This document shows, one piece after another, positions 8,634 through 17,608 of a stretch of DNA of 64,000 nucleotides (positions are counted from its first letter, which is position 1; every line of letters begins with the position of its first letter). The translations under genes were made by a program, and so were the position numbers. The notes below the pieces were generated by a model that had not been told where the DNA came from, ran no database searches, and saw nothing but the letters and a program-made list of their open reading frames with translations. Origin of the DNA: Planctomycetota bacterium (GTDB lineage Bacteria > Planctomycetota > Phycisphaerae > Phycisphaerales > SM1A02); NCBI GenBank assembly GCA_021414025.1, contig JAIOPG010000006.1, positions 62,001 to 126,000 on the forward strand, given 5' to 3'.

Positions 8634-10178
8634 TCAGGCGATGACGGCTTCGACCCGCGGATAGAGGGCGACCTTGGAGACTGCGGCGCCAGGCTTCAGA
8701 AAGCCCCACTGGGAGCGAATGTCCCATTTGGCATCCTCCGGGACGCCAAGCAGCCGGGAGAATTCCCCCATTTTCTGCGGTAGGAAGGGCTCCAGCAGCA
8801 GCGATGCAATGCGGACGCTCTCCAGGCACTGTGAAAGGATGGAGGCCACGCGGTCGCGCTGGGCAGGATCCTTCACCAGCTTGAAGGGCTCGGTCTGGTT
8901 GATGAACCCGTCCACCTCGCGCAGCAATTTCATGGCGTCGTCGGCCGCCGCCGAAAGATGGAAGTGCTCGAAGTGCCTCTGCCAGTCGGCGACCGCCTGC
9001 TTGCAGCGCGCCGGCCAGGGGCCGCCCTTCTCGCTGTCGGCGGGCATCTTGCCGTCGAAAGTCTTCGCGATCATCGCCGTCACGCGGCTGGAGCAGTTGC
9101 CGACGGTGTTGACCAGGTCGGCGACGTAGGTTTCGTGAAACGCCGCGGCGCGGAAATCCGCGTCGGTGGCGTCGAGCGGCCCGCGCGTCAGCATGAACCA
9201 GCGCCACGCATCCAGTCCATACTTCGCGATGTAGCCCTCGATCGTCGGCAGGTCGATGAAATTGCCCAGGCTCTTGCTCATCTTCTGGCCCTCGCTGATC
9301 CAGAAGCTGTGCGCGTGGATGTGCTTGGGAAGCGGCAGCTCCAGGGCCATCAGGATCGCCGGCCAGATGACGGCGTGGAACCAGAGGATTTCCTTGCCGA
9401 TCACGTGCCAGTCGGCGGGCCAGTAGCGCCGCTTGGTGTTGGCCGCGGAGTCGTCGGCGTAGTCCAGTGCCGTGATGTAGTTGAAGAGCGCGTCGATCCA
9501 CACGTAGATGACGTGGCCGGGGTCGCCCGGCATCGGGATGCCCCACTTGAAATTGGTGCGCGTGATCGGCACGTCCTGCAAGCCGTCGCGCAGGCGGCCG
9601 GCCACCTCGTTCATGCGGGCCAGCGGCTGCACGAATCCGGGCTGCTTCTCGAAGTGGGCCTTCAGCCGGTCGCTGAAGGCGCTCAGCTTGAAGTACCAGT
9701 TCTCCTCCTTGGCCCGGACCAGCGGCCGGCCGCTGATCGAGCTCTTGAAGTCGCACTCCTTGGCGCGGGTCTCGGTGAGGTATTCCTCCTGGCCCTCGTC
9801 GTACCAGCCCTCGAAGGCGCCCTTGTAGAGCGCGCCCGATTTCTGCAATCGCTCGATGAAAGCCTGCACCTGCTTTTCGTGCCGCGGCTGGGTGGTGCGG
9901 ATGAAGTCGGTGTTGGTCAGATCAAAGAGGGCGAGGGCGCGCTGGAACTCCGCGGCGTTGATGTCGGCCCACGCCTGCGGCGTCATGTTGTGGGCGGCGG
10001 CGGACTTCTCCACCTTCACGCCATGCTCGTCGGTTCCGGTGAGGAAGAAGACGTCGCCATCCTGCAGGCGGATCGCCCGCGCCCAGGCGTCGCACAGCGT
10101 GGTCGTGAAGACGTGGCCGATGTGCGGGTGGTCGTTGACGTAATAGATGGGTGTGGTGATGCAGGCCGTTCGGGACAT
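8634..10178 (-). CDS. metG: Methionyl-tRNA synthetase
   Basis: Class I synthetase that charges tRNA-Met. The 514-aa protein carries HIGH (in HPHIGHVF, about residues 18-21), KMSKS (GQKMSKSLGNF, about 300) and an anticodon-binding helical domain in the last 150 residues. It lacks the C-terminal EMAP-like tRNA-binding domain. The CxxC zinc knuckle pairs are missing from the connective region, as in the zinc-free Thermus-like forms. The ATG at 10178 is supported by a TAGACT hexamer 7 nt upstream and no ribosome binding site, i.e. probable leaderless translation. Confidence 0.95.
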   Translation of the reverse strand: MSRTACITTPIYYVNDHPHIGHVFTTTLCDAWARAIRLQDGDVFFLTGTDEHGVKVEKSAAAHNMTPQAWADINAAEFQRALALFDLTNTDFIRTTQPRHEKQVQAFIERLQKSGALYKGAFEGWYDEGQEEYLTETRAKECDFKSSISGRPLVRAKEENWYFKLSAFSDRLKAHFEKQPGFVQPLARMNEVAGRLRDGLQDVPITRTNFKWGIPMPGDPGHVIYVWIDALFNYITALDYADDSAANTKRRYWPADWHVIGKEILWFHAVIWPAILMALELPLPKHIHAHSFWISEGQKMSKSLGNFIDLPTIEGYIAKYGLDAWRWFMLTRGPLDATDADFRAAAFHETYVADLVNTVGNCSSRVTAMIAKTFDGKMPADSEKGGPWPARCKQAVADWQRHFEHFHLSAAADDAMKLLREVDGFINQTEPFKLVKDPAQRDRVASILSQCLESVRIASLLLEPFLPQKMGEFSRLLGVPEDAKWDIRSQWGFLKPGAAVSKVALYPRVEAVIA

Positions 10179-10185
10179 GGGGCAG

Positions 10186-10191
10186 AGTCTA
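10186..10191 (-). promoter_or_regulatory. Putative -10 element (TAGACT) of leaderless metG
   Basis: On the minus strand TAGACT ends 7 nt before the metG ATG, with no Shine-Dalgarno sequence between. It is one of a set of TANNNT hexamers at the same distance from starts. Confidence 0.6.
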
Positions 10192-10197
10192 GGACTT

Positions 10198-10833
10198 TTA
10201 CGGTGCGTCGAAGAAGGCCGCGACCCTGTCGGCCTCATGCTCATCCTCGACGCAGGCAAGGTAGAGCACCGGTCCGTCGCTCCAGATGAGGGCGGTGGAT
10301 TCGTCGGCGCCGCTCTGGGCGATGTCCCCATGCAGAAGCACCTTTGGCATGAAGGGGCGCGACCGGCCCAGCGTGTCGAAGGCCAGGTACTGCCCGTCGT
10401 CCGCGGCGAGATACAGCACCATCCAGCGGTCACCGTCGGGAGTCAGCCGCTGGTAGACCAGCTCCGCCGAGCGGTAGGGCGCGCCGGGAAGCGACGCCGC
10501 GGAGACTTTCCGAAGCTGGTACCCGGTTTCGGTGAGATCGGGCGGCTGGATGGAGCGGCCGAGCAGGCGGGTGAGCAGAGGAGTCTGCTCCGCGGGCTTG
10601 AGCGCGGGCTTGTTCTCCTGCCGGAGGCAGGTCAATACGGCGCCGCCGCGCAGGCTCGCCGCCGCCTCGACCACGTCGCTCAGGGGAACGCCGCCCAGCA
10701 GCGTCAGTCGACCCGCGATTCTCGGGCCGTAAATGCCGAATAAAATCGCCGCCAACACCATGAGCAGGGCGATCGCCACGGCGGTCTTTGAGATCCGGTG
10801 CGCGGGCTGTGGAGTCGGCGGGTAGTGGTCCAA
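10198..10833 (-). CDS. Single-pass membrane protein of unknown function
   Basis: The 211-aa product has a short cytoplasmic N-terminus, one membrane helix (about residues 17-36, TAVAIALLMVLAAILFGIYG) and a C-terminal domain of about 170 residues that should lie outside the membrane. I do not recognise the family. The topology is like that of membrane anti-sigma factors, but no sigma-factor gene is next to it. The start is uncertain: the longest reading uses TTG at 10833, 9 nt after a TAACAT hexamer, and only 9 bp separate it from the divergent gene at 10843. metG follows in the same direction. Confidence 0.6.
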   Translation of the reverse strand: MDHYPPTPQPAHRISKTAVAIALLMVLAAILFGIYGPRIAGRLTLLGGVPLSDVVEAAASLRGGAVLTCLRQENKPALKPAEQTPLLTRLLGRSIQPPDLTETGYQLRKVSAASLPGAPYRSAELVYQRLTPDGDRWMVLYLAADDGQYLAFDTLGRSRPFMPKVLLHGDIAQSGADESTALIWSDGPVLYLACVEDEHEADRVAAFFDAP

Positions 10834-10842
10834 GGAGGGCGC

Positions 10843-12594
10843 ATGTTAATGATGATTGATCGTGGCTACGATGATGGGATGACGCGACGCGATTCCATCT
10901 CAAGAGCGACCATTCGAACCGGGCTGAAACTCGGCGGGGTGTTGTCGCTGGCGGCCACGATCGCCTTTGCCCAGAACGCGCTGGACAACTCGCTGCACCT
11001 GGGATCCGGCGGCATCAACAACACCGTGGTCAACCAATCCCCGTCGCGGCCAAGGATTCGGCGCGACAATTCCGAGCTCCGGGAGTACGCCGAGCGAACG
11101 GGCTACCACGCCGACTCCGACTTCTACCGCAACTACGCGCAGGACTCACGGGCCAATGACTACAACCGAAATCCACAGGCCCGCAACGACCGCTATCCGG
11201 TGGAGGATTCGTTCTCCGACCGGGACAACTGGAAAAAGAAGGCCGATCCGCTGAGGTTCGACAGCCAGGGTCTGGCGCTGACCTCCGCCTCCACCCGGGC
11301 CCAGCAGGACATCGGTACTCAAATGGCGATGTACCGAACCCGCGGCGGTGAGACCGGCACGCTGACGGCCAGCAATCTGCGCGGAGTGAAGTTGGAGAGC
11401 GACAAGGAACGCCTGGGTTCGCAGCGAATGACGCTCTATGAGACGGCGCGCCTGCGCGAGGATGTCCGCAACAACACCATGCGGGCCGATGCCATCGGTG
11501 TGGGGCGATCCGATCCCTTCAGGCCATACCAGGCCACCGACGCGATCGGGGCCATGAAGACGCCGCAGGCCAGGCCAAAGAACGAAACGCAAGGCGGCGA
11601 GCCGCTCGACACGCGAAGCAGGGGATATGACGCCGTGGTCAGGGAAGTGAAGGGTCGCCTCGAAGTCAAGCTCAAGGGCGACGAGAAGAAGCCGCACCCC
11701 ACACCCGACCAGGCCACGCCAAAAGAGGATGAGTCTTCGAGCGATCGGCTGGTGAGCGCCTACGACGCGCTGCGCGGCAAAATCACCGAGAAGCGAAAGG
11801 AAGACGACAAGAAAGTCAAAGAAGAGGCCGCCCGCAACGCGATGCTCCGGCCGTCGGCGGACGCAGCCAAGGGCGAGACGACACCGGCTTCCGCCGCGGA
11901 TGCAGACAAGGCGAAGCAGGCGGCCGATGAGCTGACGCTCGAGGACTACGCCGCCATCCTGAAGCATGGGCAGCGCATCGACACCATGACCGGCGAGGAG
12001 AAGAACCGCCTGAACGAGCTCCTCTCCGAGGGGCAGCGCGCGATGTACGAGGGCAACTCATTCGTCGCCGAGACGCGTTTCGAAGTGGCCTTGGCCATCC
12101 GCCCCAATGATCCGCTGGCGCTGACCGGACTACTGCATTGCCAGATCGGCGCTAACCTCGCAGGCTCGGCGGCGCTGACGCTGCACAAGCTCTACGCGCA
12201 GCACCCCGAAATGATGGATGTGAAGTGGGGGCCGCAGACGCTGCCGCCGCGGGCGCGACTTGAGAAGGCGCTGGCCGAAGCGGGCCGCCGCGTCACGCTC
12301 GGCCGCGATGTGGACCAGTATGGATTGCTGCAGGCCTACATCGGTCACTTGCTGGGCGACCAGGACGCCGTGACCTCCGGCCTCAACGCCATGCGCGGGA
12401 CCCCCGGCGACGAGAACATGGCCAAGATCCTGAGGAAGCTCTGGGTCGATCCCGCCACCGACCGGACGCCGCAGCGCATCAATCCGGCACCTGAACCCAA
12501 GGCCGCCGATCCTGCGGTGCCCGCGGTTCCCGCGCCTGCGCCCGCTTCGGCACCTAGCGCCGACCCTGCGCCGCCGCCGACCACGACGCCTTAA
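10843..12594 (+). CDS. Secreted or periplasmic repeat protein of unknown function
   Basis: The 583-aa protein has an N-terminal signal sequence (GVLSLAATIAFAQNA, about residues 30-45), a long charged, low-complexity region rich in Asn, Asp, Arg and Lys (about 60-370), a helical part of about 150 residues that looks like degenerate TPR units (EGQRAMYEGNSFVAETRFEVALAIRP) and a Pro/Ala tail. AAGGAGG at 10832-10838 is a strong ribosome binding site. ATG 10843 (spacing 4) and 10849 (spacing 10) are both possible starts. The function is not recognised. It is transcribed divergently from the membrane protein at 10198-10833. Confidence 0.7.
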   Translation: MLMMIDRGYDDGMTRRDSISRATIRTGLKLGGVLSLAATIAFAQNALDNSLHLGSGGINNTVVNQSPSRPRIRRDNSELREYAERTGYHADSDFYRNYAQDSRANDYNRNPQARNDRYPVEDSFSDRDNWKKKADPLRFDSQGLALTSASTRAQQDIGTQMAMYRTRGGETGTLTASNLRGVKLESDKERLGSQRMTLYETARLREDVRNNTMRADAIGVGRSDPFRPYQATDAIGAMKTPQARPKNETQGGEPLDTRSRGYDAVVREVKGRLEVKLKGDEKKPHPTPDQATPKEDESSSDRLVSAYDALRGKITEKRKEDDKKVKEEAARNAMLRPSADAAKGETTPASAADADKAKQAADELTLEDYAAILKHGQRIDTMTGEEKNRLNELLSEGQRAMYEGNSFVAETRFEVALAIRPNDPLALTGLLHCQIGANLAGSAALTLHKLYAQHPEMMDVKWGPQTLPPRARLEKALAEAGRRVTLGRDVDQYGLLQAYIGHLLGDQDAVTSGLNAMRGTPGDENMAKILRKLWVDPATDRTPQRINPAPEPKAADPAVPAVPAPAPASAPSADPAPPPTTTP

Positions 12595-12636
12595 GCCGGG
12601 TTACAGCGCGGTCGCAGACCCCATTTTCATTTTTGT

Positions 12637-13539
12637 TTAGCGCAATTCCGCGGCGCTCTTCACACCCAGATTCTGGAAGATGGCCCGCGTGGCCGCGCTC
12701 TTGTTGAGCGTGTAGAAGTGCAAACCGCGCACCCCCTTGTCGAGCAGGGCCAGGCACTGCTCGGTCGCCCAGTGGATGCCGACGCGCTCCACCGCCGCGG
12801 CATCGTCGCCGCAGCGCTGCACAGCCCGGAGCAATTTGGCTGGGAAGCGGGTGCCACCGGCCAGGTCCGCCATGCGCTTGAGCCCGGCGACGCTGGTAAT
12901 GGGCATGATGCCGGCCATCACCGGAACACGGATGCCCGCGAGTTCGCAGCGCTCCTGCCAGTCGAAGAACGCGGCGTTGTCGAAGAAGAGCTGGCTGCAG
13001 ATGTAGTCGGCGCCGGCGTCCACTTTGGCGCGGAGATGATCCATCTGCACCAGGGTGTTGGGGGTCTCGGGGTGACCTTCGGGAAAGCCCGCCACGCCGA
13101 TGCCGAAGCCGCGCCGATCGGAGTGGACGCCGCGCTCGTTGAATTGACGGATGCACTTGACCAGGTCAACGGCGTGCGGGAAATCGCTGGCCCCGCTGCC
13201 GGCCACCGGCGCGTCCCCGCGCAGGGCGAGAATGTTGGAGACGCCGCTCCGTGCGTATTGGGTCAGGATCTCCTCGATGTCGCCGCGGCCATGGCTGACG
13301 CAGGTGAGATGCGGAATCGGGTCCAGTTTGGTCTGGCTCTTCAGCTTGGCGACCAGCTCGTGGGTGCGCGTCCGCGTGCTTCCCGCCGCGCCGTAGGTGA
13401 CGCTGACAAACGAGGGCTGGAGCTTCTCGAAGTCCGCGATGTCGTGAAAGAGGGAGTCCCAACCCGCGTCGGTGCGAGGAGGGAAAAACTCGAAGCTCGC
13501 GGTGACCGAGTCGCGGGAAAGAATGTCCGCGATGTGCAT
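12637..13539 (-). CDS. metF: Methylenetetrahydrofolate reductase
   Basis: FAD-dependent TIM-barrel enzyme that reduces 5,10-methylene-THF to 5-methyl-THF for methionine synthesis. The 300-aa protein shows the family signatures ASFEFFPPRT near the N-terminus (catalytic Glu), VSVTYGAAGSTR, LALRGD (about 105-110), and ADYICSQLFFD followed by VPVMAGIMPI. The length is normal for the bacterial form. TAGACT 6 nt before the ATG and the absence of a ribosome binding site suggest a leaderless message. It is transcribed divergently from rex with 27 bp between. Confidence 0.95.
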   Translation of the reverse strand: MHIADILSRDSVTASFEFFPPRTDAGWDSLFHDIADFEKLQPSFVSVTYGAAGSTRTRTHELVAKLKSQTKLDPIPHLTCVSHGRGDIEEILTQYARSGVSNILALRGDAPVAGSGASDFPHAVDLVKCIRQFNERGVHSDRRGFGIGVAGFPEGHPETPNTLVQMDHLRAKVDAGADYICSQLFFDNAAFFDWQERCELAGIRVPVMAGIMPITSVAGLKRMADLAGGTRFPAKLLRAVQRCGDDAAAVERVGIHWATEQCLALLDKGVRGLHFYTLNKSAATRAIFQNLGVKSAAELR

Positions 13540-13545
13540 GCGGGT

Positions 13546-13551
13546 AGTCTA
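13546..13551 (-). promoter_or_regulatory. Putative -10 element (TAGACT) of leaderless metF
   Basis: Minus-strand TAGACT with a 6-nt spacer (ACCCGC) to the metF ATG. The complementary strand of the same bases reads TAGTCT and could serve rex, so divergent promoters may overlap here. Confidence 0.6.
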
Positions 13552-13566
13552 TTGCGAATTCCCTCC

Positions 13567-14214
13567 ATGCCCAATTCCGAACGCATCTCCAAACCTGCGG
13601 GCCGCCGCATGAGCCTGTACTTCCGCGTGCTGCAGAGCCAGCTCGACCAGGCCGGCGCCTCGATCAGCAGCAAGGAGCTCGGCGCCCGGACCGGCGTCAA
13701 GGATGCCCAGGTGCGCAAGGATCTGGCGTGTTTCGGCTCGCTGGGGCGGCCCGGCGTCGGCTACCGCGTGGCGGAGCTCCACGGTCTCCTGCAGAAGCGC
13801 CTGGGCATGGATCAGACCTGGCGGACGGTACTGGTCGGGGCGGGGAACATCGGCCGCGCCCTGCTGGCCTACCCGCGCTTCCGCAACGAAGGCTTCGATT
13901 TCGTCGCGGCCTTCGACGCGGAGAAGAAAACCGTCGGCAAGCGGATCGCGGGGCTGGCCATCCAGCCCATGAGCGAGATGAAGAAGACCGTGAAGCAGAG
14001 GCGGGCCCAGATCGGACTGATCGCGGTGCCGCCGGATGCCGCCGCCGAGGTCGCCCAAAGCCTGGTCGAGGCCGGCATCCAGGGAATCCTGAATTTTGCG
14101 CCGATTCGGCTGCAGCTGCCGCGGGGGGTGGCCATGGTCAATGTAGATTTCACCGATGCGTTGGAGCAGCTCGCCTTCGAGATTCGAATGTCCACGTCCT
14201 TGGAGGGCCCGTGA
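13567..14214 (+). CDS. rex: Redox-sensing transcriptional repressor Rex
   Basis: NADH/NAD+-responsive repressor. The 215-aa protein has the N-terminal winged-helix domain (LYFRVLQSQLDQAGASISSKELGARTG, then VRKDLACFGSLGRPGVGY) and a Rossmann domain with VLVGAGNIGRALL (about residues 83-95), ending in the domain-swapped helix. The motif QVRKDLACFG...GRPGVGY is nearly diagnostic. It is followed by two lipoprotein genes. No convincing Rex operator was seen in the 27-bp metF-rex gap. Confidence 0.95.
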   Translation: MPNSERISKPAGRRMSLYFRVLQSQLDQAGASISSKELGARTGVKDAQVRKDLACFGSLGRPGVGYRVAELHGLLQKRLGMDQTWRTVLVGAGNIGRALLAYPRFRNEGFDFVAAFDAEKKTVGKRIAGLAIQPMSEMKKTVKQRRAQIGLIAVPPDAAAEVAQSLVEAGIQGILNFAPIRLQLPRGVAMVNVDFTDALEQLAFEIRMSTSLEGP

Positions 14215-14215
14215 G

Positions 14216-14869
14216 GTGAACCGGCTCCGATCCATGTTCGCCGCCGCCCTCTTCGCCCTCGCGGGTTGCCACGCGACCGTTTTGACGCCGAGCCCCGCGG
14301 ACGCGCTGAGGCAGCAAAACCAGGAACTCGAGGCGAAGAATTCCGCGCTTGAAGCCCAGGTCGAGGAGCTGCAGGCCCAGCTTGCCATCAAGGGTGACGC
14401 TGCCACGAAGTCGCCAACGGCGGAAGTGGAGCAAGCCACGCCGCGCCTCGCCAAGATTTCCATTGGAAGCCTGTCCCGGGTCGGGGCGAAACACGCAGCC
14501 GATGGCGAACCCTTCAAACCCGGAGAGCTCTTGGTTTTCCTGTATGTCGAGGATGGAAAGGGCCGCCCATTTCAATTGACGGGCGACTTGCACCTTGAAG
14601 CCACCGTGCATACGCCGTTTGGCTTTACCAGCCTCGCATCAGCCCAATGGGGACCGCTTCAACTGCGGGATCGATATCGAAGCGGGTTCGGGACTCCCCA
14701 TTACTCGCTGACGGTGCCCATCATTGTGCAGCATGAAGTGCCGGATGCCACCGCCCTGGTCATCCTGACCTACACCGATGGCTGGACGGGCCGAACCATG
14801 AAAGTCGATCGGACGGTTCCCTTGACAAACGACGATTTCTCAAAGGAAAATCCCGACAAATCGGAGTGA
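14216..14869 (+). CDS. Putative lipoprotein with coiled coil
   Basis: The 217-aa product begins MNRLRSMFAAALFALAGC, a short signal with an LAGC lipobox, followed by a coiled coil of about 35 residues (LRQQNQELEAKNSALEAQVE) and a beta-rich domain of about 130 residues. The start is a GTG 1 nt after the rex stop, with GGAGG 9 nt before it; an ATG at 14234 is the alternative. It is probably co-transcribed with rex and the next lipoprotein. The family is not recognised. Confidence 0.72.
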   Translation: MNRLRSMFAAALFALAGCHATVLTPSPADALRQQNQELEAKNSALEAQVEELQAQLAIKGDAATKSPTAEVEQATPRLAKISIGSLSRVGAKHAADGEPFKPGELLVFLYVEDGKGRPFQLTGDLHLEATVHTPFGFTSLASAQWGPLQLRDRYRSGFGTPHYSLTVPIIVQHEVPDATALVILTYTDGWTGRTMKVDRTVPLTNDDFSKENPDKSE

Positions 14870-14874
14870 TTATC

Positions 14875-15171
14875 ATGGGCGGATCCATGCCACGAGTCGA
14901 ATCCAACCCTTCGCGGCGACTTTCGCTGCCGCGGCCCGCGCGCCCCACAATCACTAGTGGTCGATGGGTCGCGATCGTGTGCTCGGTGGCTATGGGTTGC
15001 ATGGCGGGCGTGACCGGATGCCAGAAAGTTCTCTTTCCGGAGAGCGAGCCGCGCAATCAGTTCGAGCGCTCCGACAATCTGCGCGATCGATTCACTCCGG
15101 TCACGGAACCTGATGTTTTCGGCACGCCGAAGCCCGCATTGCGAGCCCGGCTCGCTCCGCCGTCGACTTGA
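14875..15171 (+). CDS. Small putative lipoprotein
   Basis: The 98-aa product has an Arg/Pro-rich N-terminus, a hydrophobic stretch (WVAIVCSVAMGCMAGVTGC) with a Cys at a lipobox-like GVTGC, and a charged tail of about 50 residues. GGAG lies 8 nt before the ATG, 5 nt after the preceding stop, so it belongs to the rex-lipoprotein run. The function is unknown. Confidence 0.6.
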   Translation: MGGSMPRVESNPSRRLSLPRPARPTITSGRWVAIVCSVAMGCMAGVTGCQKVLFPESEPRNQFERSDNLRDRFTPVTEPDVFGTPKPALRARLAPPST

Positions 15172-15233
15172 TTCGCGGCGCAAAAAGTTTTCAAAATCGC
15201 CAAAGCCCGGCGCCCATTTGTCCGATAGTGTTC

Positions 15234-15968
15234 ATGAAGAATTCATTCATGGCCCTTCGAATTCCCATCATCAAACCGGCGGTTTTGCGGCGCGTTGTGT
15301 CGCGCCGCACGCGCACGGTCTGGGCGGGATTCGCGCTGGCGGCGACGCTGACCAGCAGCCTGCTGGTGCTGGGCGACGCGGACGGGCCGCGGCCTCTGGC
15401 CATGGCGACCCTCTCCGTGGGCTCCAGCGATGCGAGCATTCTTCCGCGCGAGGCCAAGCTGGACCGCCAGCGCTGGACCTCCATCGTGATCCATCATTCG
15501 AGCACGCCGGCGGGCGACGCGGCGTCGGTGGCGCGCCTGCAGGGTGCGTCCGACGCGGGCGGCCTCGGCTACCACTTCATCATCGGCAACGGCCAGGGCA
15601 TCGCCGACGGCGGCATCGAAGTCGCAAGCCGCTGGAACCGGCAGGAGCCGGGGGCGCACGTCGCCTCCATCGCCCGGCGCGGCCATTCCGCCTCGGGCGC
15701 CACACTGGTTTCGAACAGCGCCACGCCCTCCGCCGACGAACTCAACCGCCACGCCGTGGGCATCTGCCTGATCGGCAACGGCGACCGCCGCCCCTTCACC
15801 GCGAACCAGATGAGCGAACTGGCCACGTTGGTTCGCCGTCTGCAGAAAGAGCTGAACATCCCCGCAGACCGCGTCTATCTGCACAGTGATGTGGCGGGAG
15901 TCAGCAGCCCGGGGCGATTCTTCAGCGCCGCGGACTTCGAGGCGCAGCTGGTGCAAACCAAATCTTGA
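15234..15968 (+). CDS. N-acetylmuramoyl-L-alanine amidase, PGRP/Amidase_2 type
   Basis: Predicted zinc amidase that cleaves the lactyl-peptide bond in peptidoglycan. The 244-aa protein has an N-terminal membrane or signal segment (about residues 29-47) and an Amidase_2 domain from about 80: IVIHHSSTP (first zinc His), GLGYHFIIGNG, HAVGICLIGNGD, and YLHSDVAGVSSPGRFF (second zinc His in LHSD). The third ligand region is SSPG rather than the usual DPG, so activity needs checking. The ATG at 15234 was chosen; 15249 also fits. It acts in the periplasm. Confidence 0.8.
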   Translation: MKNSFMALRIPIIKPAVLRRVVSRRTRTVWAGFALAATLTSSLLVLGDADGPRPLAMATLSVGSSDASILPREAKLDRQRWTSIVIHHSSTPAGDAASVARLQGASDAGGLGYHFIIGNGQGIADGGIEVASRWNRQEPGAHVASIARRGHSASGATLVSNSATPSADELNRHAVGICLIGNGDRRPFTANQMSELATLVRRLQKELNIPADRVYLHSDVAGVSSPGRFFSAADFEAQLVQTKS

Positions 15969-16122
15969 CGCACTCCTGATCCGCTCCTGATTCGTTCCTC
16001 AAGCAGTTTGCGGACGATTCGGGGATGAAATCTCCAACTCAAAATGAGAGCCGAAAACCCGGGCAACGGCACGAATTGTCGTTGCGGAACGGGTCAACCC
16101 TTGTTACGCTCGGTTTGCAAAA

Positions 16123-16150
16123 TTGCCCGAGCTTTTACGCAACGGATAAT
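16123..16150 (+). promoter_or_regulatory. Possible promoter of the Ser/Thr kinase gene
   Basis: TTGCCC (16123-16128) and GATAAT (16145-16150) are 16 nt apart. A transcript from here would have a leader of about 33 nt before the kinase ATG. The call rests on hexamer match only. Confidence 0.35.
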
Positions 16151-16189
16151 GGGTTCAACCGTTCGAAACGCTCGAGCAGCAAGACTCCA

Positions 16190-17062
16190 ATGGCAGCCCT
16201 CCCCATCGAACTTTTTGGCCATCGCGTCATCGCGAAGATCGGCACTGGCGCCGCCAGCGAGGTCTTCGTGGTGCAGGACATCAAGAGCAAGCAGGTCTGG
16301 GCCATGAAGCGCGTGGTGTATGTGGACGACAAGTCCGCCCGCTTCATCGAGCAGGTGGAGCAGGAGTACGCCATCGGCTCCAAGCTTGACCACCCCAACA
16401 TCCGCGGCATCAACAAGCTGCTGCGCACCAAGAAGCTCTTCAAGACCACCGAGGTGGGCCTGCTGATGGAGCTGGTCGACGCCGAGACCATGGACCAGCG
16501 CATGCCCCGCAGCATCGGCGAGGCGGCCAACCTCTTCGCCCAGGTCGCCCGCGGCCTGGAGCACATGAACGAGCGCGGCTTCGTGCACGGCGACATGAAG
16601 CCGATCAACGTCATGGTGACCGAGGATCGCAAGGTCAAGATCATCGACCTGGGCCAGGCCTGCAAGATCGACGAAGTGAAGAAGAGGATTCAGGGCACGC
16701 CCGGCTACATCGCGCCGGAGCAGGCGCACCGCGAGGCGATCACGCCCCAGACCGATGTCTACAACTTCGGCGCCACGATCTACTGGGTCATGGCGGGCGA
16801 GGTCATTCCGACGGCGCTGCCGCCGCAGGGCGACAACGTCCCCGTCTCCGCCGTGAACACCAGCATGATCAAGCTGCCCGTGCCGCTTAAGAAGCGCAAC
16901 CCCAATATTCCCGAGGAGCTGAGCGACCTGGTGCAGGAGTGCGTGCAGCTGGATCCCTCCGACCGCGCGCAAGGCATGGGCCCGATCGCGGAGCGCCTGG
17001 AGCTGATCGCGGCGGCGCTGGGCGACACGCACACCGGACTCGCGTCGGTCGGCGGCAAGTGA
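16190..17062 (+). CDS. Serine/threonine protein kinase (Hanks type)
   Basis: The 290-aa cytoplasmic protein is a bare kinase domain without membrane or sensor parts. Motifs: glycine loop GTGAAS (18-23), catalytic Lys40 in WAMK, helix-C Glu in EQEY (about 59), catalytic loop HGDMKPIN (133-140), metal site DLG (153-155), and APEQ. The loop has HGD instead of HRD and DLG instead of DFG, but all catalytic residues (K, D, N, D) are present, so it should be active as a non-RD kinase. The ATG at 16190 starts just before the domain. An in-frame extension to 16025 is open but has poor codon use. Confidence 0.88.
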   Translation: MAALPIELFGHRVIAKIGTGAASEVFVVQDIKSKQVWAMKRVVYVDDKSARFIEQVEQEYAIGSKLDHPNIRGINKLLRTKKLFKTTEVGLLMELVDAETMDQRMPRSIGEAANLFAQVARGLEHMNERGFVHGDMKPINVMVTEDRKVKIIDLGQACKIDEVKKRIQGTPGYIAPEQAHREAITPQTDVYNFGATIYWVMAGEVIPTALPPQGDNVPVSAVNTSMIKLPVPLKKRNPNIPEELSDLVQECVQLDPSDRAQGMGPIAERLELIAAALGDTHTGLASVGGK

Positions 17063-17093
17063 GTCGCGCCATGACGCTCAATGGGGCCATCCG

Positions 17094-17579
17094 ATGAAAT
17101 CCGCCGGCGACGAGAAGTGGGACATCCGCTTTCTCCGGCTCGCCGACCAGATCGCCTCCTGGAGCAAGGATCCCAGCCGCGGCGTTGGCGCGGTGATCGT
17201 GAGCCCGGCGCGGCAGATCGTGGCCACCGGATTCAACGGTCTGCCGCGCGGCGTGGAGGATCGCACCGACCGGCTGGAGCGGCCCGCCAAGTACGAGCTG
17301 ATTGTGCACGCGGAGATGAACGCGATCATCCAGTGCGCCCGCAACGGAGTGAGCCCGCTCGGCTGCGCCGTCTTCACCACCTTCTCGCCCTGCGTTGCCT
17401 GCGCGATCGCCATGGTGCAGGCGGGCATCGCACGAGTGGTGACCTGGGAGCCTGACTTGGTCGGTGCCGACGCGCACTGGCTCGAAAGCATCAAGAAGGC
17501 GCAAGCGGTGCTGCACGAAAGCGGCGTCCAGTACGAAGTGCGGGCGCGGCCCGCGGTCGAATCGCCTTCGCTGCGGTGA
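17094..17579 (+). CDS. Deoxycytidylate deaminase
   Basis: Zinc deaminase converting dCMP to dUMP for dTMP synthesis. The 161-aa protein has the zinc and proton-shuttle motif HAEMNAI (about residues 72-78), the second zinc motif SPCVAC (about 102-107), and the dCMP-specific stretch GVGAVIVSP with FNGLPRGVED. It follows the kinase by 31 nt. The ComEB/dCMP-deaminase family fits better than cytidine or tRNA deaminases because of the inserted substrate loop after FNG. Confidence 0.9.
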   Translation: MKSAGDEKWDIRFLRLADQIASWSKDPSRGVGAVIVSPARQIVATGFNGLPRGVEDRTDRLERPAKYELIVHAEMNAIIQCARNGVSPLGCAVFTTFSPCVACAIAMVQAGIARVVTWEPDLVGADAHWLESIKKAQAVLHESGVQYEVRARPAVESPSLR

Positions 17580-17608
17580 ATCTCTTTCCCGACCCGCGGT
17601 CCTTCCTC

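Noticed and set aside
13540-13566. Rex operator in the metF-rex gap
   Set aside because: Only a weak TTGCGA half-site is visible and no matching partner half.
16025-16189. In-frame N-terminal extension of the Ser/Thr kinase
   Set aside because: Its codon use is unlike the neighbours, it precedes the kinase domain by 55 residues of low-complexity sequence, and a plausible promoter lies inside it.
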